The notes under the pieces were generated by a model, which was not told the DNA's origin, did not search any database, and saw only the letters and a list, made by a program, of their open reading frames with translations. A stretch of 40,513 nucleotides of DNA from Candidatus Aminicenantota bacterium. Lineage in GTDB: Bacteria > Acidobacteriota > Aminicenantia > UBA2199. Position numbers and translations under genes: made by a program. Position 1 is the first letter of the stretch; each line of letters begins with the position of its first letter. Shown in pieces: positions 36,601 to 40,513 of the stretch. Location of the stretch: the NCBI GenBank assembly GCA_011772425.1, contig WVZO01000485.1, forward strand, positions 1-40,513, in the 5' to 3' direction.

Positions 36601-39600
36601 GCAAGGCTCCGTTGTTTCAAGTAGAGTGTATTAAAATAGAAGAGGAAAGACATATATTAATGTTAGACATGCATCATATTATTTCAGATGCTGTTTCAAT
36701 GCAATTATTTATAAAAGATTTTATCGCATTATATGGAGGAGAAGAGCCACCGCCGCTGAGGTTACAATACAAAGATTTTTCAGAATGGCAGGACAGTGAA
36801 AAAGAAAAAGAAGCTGTAGAAAAACAAAAACAGTATTGGCTTAATGAGTTTGAGGGAGAGATCCCTGTATTGAATATCCCTTCAGATTATTCGAGGCCGG
36901 AAAGGCAGAGTTTTGAAGGAAGTGTCGTATGTTTTGAAATCGGTAAAGGGGAAACGCAAGCATTAAAAGAAATTGCCCTGGATCAAGGTGCCACACTATT
37001 TATGATGCTGTTGGCGGTTTTCAATGTTTTCCTGGCAAAAATAAGCGGCCAGGATGACATTATCATCGGCACACCCACTACAGGACGCAGACATGAAAAC
37101 CTGGAACGAATAATCGGAATGTTTGTGAACACACTGGCATTAAGAAATTATCCCGGGAAGGAGAGAACCTTTAGAGAATTCCTGGTAGAGATAGCTCAAA
37201 GAACACTTGAAGCCTTTGAGAATCAAGACTATCAATATGAAGAACTGGTAGAGCAAGTGGCAGTGAAAAGAGATGTTAGTCGAAACCCGTTGGTAGATGT
37301 CATGTTTATGTTTGATGTGGTTGAGTTATCGTTAACGAGCCTTTCCGACTTAAGGCTGAAACCTTACGAATATACACCTAATACGTCAAGATTTGATCTA
37401 TTTTTGTTGGCAGAAGAAAAGAACGAGATGCTCCTGTTTACCTTTACCTATTGTACAAAATTATTTAAAAATGAAACGATTAAACGATTCATCGAGTATT
37501 TCAAGAATATTGTGTTCTCTGTATTAAGCAATCCTGACCAGGAAATAGGGGAAATCGAGTTAATTACTGACAGGGAGAAAAGAAAGGTACTTTATGACTT
37601 TAATGATAATGGCCTTGAGTACCCGGTAAACAAGACCATTCCCCAACTATTTGAAGAACAGGCGGCAGTGAATGCCGGCAAACCTGCAGTTCAGTTTGAA
37701 AACGACCGGTTGACATATGAAGAGCTCAATGAAAAAGCCAATCAGCTTGCCTGGGTTTTAAGGATGAAGGGGGTCATACGCCATGCAATCGTGGGTATCA
37801 TAGGGGAGCGCACAGTGGAGACGATAATCGGCATTATGGCAATTTTAAAAGCCGGTGGTGCTTATATGCCGATAGACCCCGGTTGTCCGAAAGAAAGATT
37901 GAAATTCTTCCTGGAAGATAGTAATACCAATTGTTTACTGGGAGCTAAACTCATTGAAGAATACCGGGAAGAAAATAAAGATATTTGTGAATTCATCGAT
38001 TTAAGCAGCACCGATATATACATGGGAAATAAGGAGATTTTAGAAAACGTAAACACATCGGGGGATCTGGCTTATGTCATTTTCACTTCCGGGTCCACCG
38101 GGAAACCCAAAGGGGTAAAAGTGGAACACCGGAATGTTATTAACCTGGTTTATGGCCTAAAGGAGCGGATTTATAAAGAGCCTGGACAAAATCTAAACGT
38201 TGCTTTGCTCTCTCCCTTTGCTTTTGATGCTTCGGTTAAACAAATATTTGGCGCATTATTACAGGGACTTTGTTTATGTATTGTACCGGAGGAAGTAAGG
38301 TTTGACGGAGGAGGTTTGGTCACGTTTTATCATAAATATAAAATAGGCATCTCGGATGGAACTCCCACTCATATAACGCTGCTGTTGGAAAGCATTAATA
38401 TTAATAACAGGACAACGGATTTTAGGGAAATGGCAATCCATTTACTAATTGGGGGGGAAGCGTTACCTCTAAAAACAACCGAACGTTTCTTTAACGTGTT
38501 TGGGGCCAAACACTTAAAAATAACAAATGTTTACGGGCCGACAGAATGCAGTGTAGATGCTGCATGCTTTGAGATTAACGCTAAGGCCATCTATCATTAT
38601 GGTAGTATTCCTATAGGAAAGCCCATGCCCAATCAAACAATCTATATTCTTGATAACCGGGGTCAATTGCAGCCGATAGGTATCCCGGGAGATCTGTGTA
38701 TTTCAGGGGATGGAGTGGCAAGAGGTTATTTAAACAACCCGGAACTGACGGCTGAAAAGTTCATAAACAATCCCTTTGATGAAGGAAATAGGCTTTACAA
38801 AACAGGAGATTATGCCAGGTGGTTTCCGGATGGTAATATCGAATTCCTGGGAAGAATCGATAAACAGGTTAAGATCAGGGGATACAGGATTGAGTTGGGA
38901 GAAATCGAAAATCTTTTATTGGTGCATGATGAAATTAAGGAGGCTGTGGTGGTGGCAAAAGCAGCCGAAGATAAGAACGGAGATCGTTATCTTTGCGCTT
39001 ATTTTGTATCGACCAGGGACCTTTCCGCATCGGAATTAGTCGAATATCTGGCCGGGAATTTACCCGGTTATATGATACCTGCTTATTTTGTACCAATGGA
39101 AAAGATGCCCTTAACCCCTAACGGTAAAGTAAATATTCGAGAATTGCCCGAATCGGAAATCAACGCCGCGGAAGAATATGAAGCCCCGCAAGGTGAAACA
39201 GAAGAGAGGCTGGTGCGAATTTGGTCCGAAGTGTTAGGAACAGGAGAAAATGTGATTGGCAGGGATGCCAACTTTTTTGAATTAGGTGGTCACTCATTAA
39301 AGGCAACCATCATTATATCGAGAATCCGGAAAGAATTTGATGTGCTTGTGCCTATGCAGGATTTTTTTAAACAACCGGTCATAAAAGGATTGGCAGCGTA
39401 TATTAAAATGGCTGCACCCGGCCGGTATCAATCCATTGAACCGGTGGAAGAGAAAGAGTATTATTCGTTATCTTCCCAGCAGCTTCGCCTCTTTTCCCAC
39501 CAGGAAAGAAATCCTGGAAGTACAGTATATAATATAATGGCTGTGGTTGAGATTGAGGGGGATATAACAGCAGCCAATTGCCAGGATATTTTAAGGAAAC

Positions 39601-40513
39601 TGGTAAAAAGACATGAAAGTTTAAGGTCTTCCTTTGAGACAATTGACGATGAGCCGGTGCAGCGAATCCACCATGAAGTTGAATTTGAAGTGGACCATTA
39701 TACCGTTGAAAATGAAACCGCACAAATAGAACGCAGCGAAAAAATAAAGAAGATTTTAAAGCGTTTTGTCAGGGCATTTGATTTAAGACAGGCGCCATTA
39801 CTGCGGGTAGGATTGATAAAACTAGGGGAAAAAAAATATATTTTTATGCTGGATATCCATCACATTATTACGGATGGGACCTCCAATCTTATATTCACAC
39901 AAGAATTAATTTCACTGCGTGAGGGTAAAGAATTACCTCCTTTAAAAATTCACTACAAGGATTATTCGGAAGGATTAAATAGTGGAAGAAAAGAAGAGGA
40001 ATTAAGAAAACAAAAAAAATATTGGTTAAAACAGTTTGAAGGGGACCTGCCAATACTTGATTTGCCTATTGATTTTGAAAGACCTTCGATTCAAAATTTT
40101 GAAGGCAGGATGATAAATTTTGAAATGTGCCCGGAGCGTACTAAAGCTCTAAAAGCGCTGGCAAATAAAGAAGGCGTGACTTTGTACACTCTCTTGTTAA
40201 CGATTTATTATATTTTGTTATCCAAGTTAAGTCACCAGGAAGATATCATTATCGGAACACCAATAGCGGGACGTACTCATGCCCAATTGGAAGGTATAAT
40301 CGGGTTTTTTATCAATACACTGGGATTAAGAAACTTTCCCCGGAAAGAAAAAACCTTTAAAGCCTTTTTAAAGGAAGTAAAAGAACGAACATTAGGGGCC
40401 TTTGAAAACCAGGATTATCAATTTGAAGATTTGGTGAAACAGGTATTGTTCGCCAGGGATACCAGCCGCAATCCATTGTTTGATACGATGTTTGTATGGC
40501 AAAATATAGATAT
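33645..40513 (+). CDS. NRPS3 (partial): C-lobe stub - A(Asn) - T - C - A(Glu) - T - C...
   Basis: Starts at ATG 33645 after AAGGGGATA and stays open to the window edge (2289 codons visible). Residues 1-265 are again only the C-terminal lobe of a condensation domain (ERDFWLTQLSG onward). Module 1: adenylation with LIYTSGTTGKPKGV and pocket residues FDLTVT, KLTPSH, ILGGEQ, NEYGPTEAAVG giving D-L-T-K-I-G-E-V-G-K (Asn), then carrier GGHSLK (S830). Condensation HHIISDA (1010-1016) has Ala instead of the last Gly, a tolerated change. Module 2: adenylation LAYVIFTSGSTG (1475 onward) with FDASVK, SDGTPT, LIGGEA, NVYGPTECSVD giving D-A-K-D-L-G-V-V-D-K, the Glu code known from surfactin synthetase; carrier S1884. 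A further condensation domain (HHIITDG, 2072-2078) is cut off by the edge. There is no epimerase here, matching the LCL-style condensation domains. Confidence 0.92.
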   Translation, partial: MKSYDIAGEEKYIGGQNTRERDFWLTQLSGVFEKSFFPYDYERAANKELQMAVVPCGLPGSLEAKLIKASTGSDSRLHMLLVASLVLLLGKYTGTRDITIGVPIYRQEQEGDFVNTALTLRHQLEDHMTFKDLLIQVRQTITQANENANYPIESLPYELGMSYSTAEDFPLFDVMLLLENVHNQNHIRHFHINMMFLFNRTGEKLSGKVEYNSSLYNKKMVERIVNHYIYLLQEALFNPNTPIADISVLSEEEKEKILFVWNDTDTGYPKEMTIQQLFEKQVETTPHHIAVVSGPQQVTYKKLNEQANRTAAVLIKKGIDVKIKGNIIVGIMGQRSVWMVSGILGILKAGGVYLPINAKDPGERIRFILEDSKAGALITREHLVEINPSLLAIESLGNIILFEELADEGEENIDPHVYKNRECLNKPGDNICLIYTSGTTGKPKGVLVKQQGVVNYVWWAAKQYVKNEKVNFPLHTSIAFDLTVTSLFTPLITGNAIVVYGDGAEANEALIEKVMEDNQVAVVKLTPSHLKLIKDRNTNERISSVKRFILGGEQLSTQLVKDVYRAYQGKVEIYNEYGPTEAAVGCMIYQFNPHEESAGRKSVPIGKPIANSQVYLLNENQEPVPMGAVGELYISGEGLAAGYLCQPGLTAEKFIPNPFIPGKTMYRTGDLAKWVEDGNIEFLSRKDNQVKIRGYRIELVEIENCLLTHDEIREVVVISREDNDEDMHLCAYLVSDRKVPVVELREYLAAQLPDYMIPAYFVTIDQVPLTRNGKIDTRALPEPKVNVGVEYIAPRDETERRLVKIWSDILSIDETELSIDVNFFEVGGHSLKATVLANKIHKNFNAKVSLESIFRFPTLRGLGEYLKDAERDDFNAVEVVEQKEYYGLSSAQMRQYLLQQMDPSLTNYHIIIVQLIEGALDRTKLEETLKGLIRRHESLRTSFHMLKDQPVQKINNDTPFALGFHEMDKEKAGKNLDNFIRPYDLSKAPLFQVECIKIEEERHILMLDMHHIISDAVSMQLFIKDFIALYGGEEPPPLRLQYKDFSEWQDSEKEKEAVEKQKQYWLNEFEGEIPVLNIPSDYSRPERQSFEGSVVCFEIGKGETQALKEIALDQGATLFMMLLAVFNVFLAKISGQDDIIIGTPTTGRRHENLERIIGMFVNTLALRNYPGKERTFREFLVEIAQRTLEAFENQDYQYEELVEQVAVKRDVSRNPLVDVMFMFDVVELSLTSLSDLRLKPYEYTPNTSRFDLFLLAEEKNEMLLFTFTYCTKLFKNETIKRFIEYFKNIVFSVLSNPDQEIGEIELITDREKRKVLYDFNDNGLEYPVNKTIPQLFEEQAAVNAGKPAVQFENDRLTYEELNEKANQLAWVLRMKGVIRHAIVGIIGERTVETIIGIMAILKAGGAYMPIDPGCPKERLKFFLEDSNTNCLLGAKLIEEYREENKDICEFIDLSSTDIYMGNKEILENVNTSGDLAYVIFTSGSTGKPKGVKVEHRNVINLVYGLKERIYKEPGQNLNVALLSPFAFDASVKQIFGALLQGLCLCIVPEEVRFDGGGLVTFYHKYKIGISDGTPTHITLLLESININNRTTDFREMAIHLLIGGEALPLKTTERFFNVFGAKHLKITNVYGPTECSVDAACFEINAKAIYHYGSIPIGKPMPNQTIYILDNRGQLQPIGIPGDLCISGDGVARGYLNNPELTAEKFINNPFDEGNRLYKTGDYARWFPDGNIEFLGRIDKQVKIRGYRIELGEIENLLLVHDEIKEAVVVAKAAEDKNGDRYLCAYFVSTRDLSASELVEYLAGNLPGYMIPAYFVPMEKMPLTPNGKVNIRELPESEINAAEEYEAPQGETEERLVRIWSEVLGTGENVIGRDANFFELGGHSLKATIIISRIRKEFDVLVPMQDFFKQPVIKGLAAYIKMAAPGRYQSIEPVEEKEYYSLSSQQLRLFSHQERNPGSTVYNIMAVVEIEGDITAANCQDILRKLVKRHESLRSSFETIDDEPVQRIHHEVEFEVDHYTVENETAQIERSEKIKKILKRFVRAFDLRQAPLLRVGLIKLGEKKYIFMLDIHHIITDGTSNLIFTQELISLREGKELPPLKIHYKDYSEGLNSGRKEEELRKQKKYWLKQFEGDLPILDLPIDFERPSIQNFEGRMINFEMCPERTKALKALANKEGVTLYTLLLTIYYILLSKLSHQEDIIIGTPIAGRTHAQLEGIIGFFINTLGLRNFPRKEKTFKAFLKEVKERTLGAFENQDYQFEDLVKQVLFARDTSRNPLFDTMFVWQNID

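Noticed and set aside
38776..39039. 87-codon plus-strand frame near the right end
   Set aside because: A shadow frame inside NRPS3; the NRPS frame is open here and carries RLYKTGDYARW and GYRIELGEIE.

Overview
This 40.5 kb window looks like a chromosomal piece of an uncultivated bacterium. Large non-ribosomal peptide synthetases (NRPSs) of this style, lone MacB/FtsX-type permeases and mixed base composition suggest the Acidobacteriota/Candidatus Aminicenantes neighbourhood. That placement is an inference from protein style and was not tested. No rRNA, tRNA, CRISPR array or transposase gene was seen.

Left part (1-8.8 kb): two minus-strand hydrolase genes (a metallo-beta-lactamase-fold enzyme and an exported YtcJ-like amidohydrolase) have a good sigma70-like promoter. 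Next, on the plus strand, come a large secreted ComEC-like metallo-beta-lactamase protein with Fn3 and three lamin-tail repeats, and a glutamine-hydrolysing asparagine synthase.

Middle part (8.8-18 kb): an eroded zone. It holds a decayed FtsX permease remnant (about 9241-9481), the N-terminal half of a cobalamin-type radical SAM gene that stops just after its CxxxCxxC motif, an intact NodU/CmcH-type carbamoyltransferase, and an intact SGNH-like hydrolase. After these lies a scar where the start of an NRPS condensation domain is joined, out of frame, to the tail of a radical SAM gene. A promoter, a possible 31-codon leader ORF and an intact FtsX/MacB permease follow.

Right part (18-40.5 kb): an NRPS assembly line in the order NRPS1, radical SAM, NRPS2, radical SAM, 66-residue CxxCxxxC protein, NRPS3 (runs off the window). 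Adenylation pocket residues read by eye give Ser (NRPS1), Asn (NRPS2, followed by an epimerase), then Asn and Glu (NRPS3), so the visible product segment would be Ser - D-Asn - Asn - Glu. Condensation-domain types agree with this order: the one after the epimerase is of the TPLQEG type, the others of the LCL style.

The most unusual feature is in NRPS2. Its Asn adenylation domain is interrupted between core motifs A2 and A3 by about 560 residues of radical SAM plus B12-binding-like sequence. The two parts are in the reverse of the usual order, and Tyr stands where the first cluster cysteine is expected. In addition, NRPS1, NRPS2, both free radical SAM proteins and the radical SAM remnant end in a similar acidic DF-x-[FL] tail, which no other protein in the window has. 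NRPS2 and NRPS3 both begin with only the C-terminal lobe of a condensation domain. Together these features suggest an NRPS line into which cobalamin-type radical SAM enzymes are recruited both in cis and in trans.
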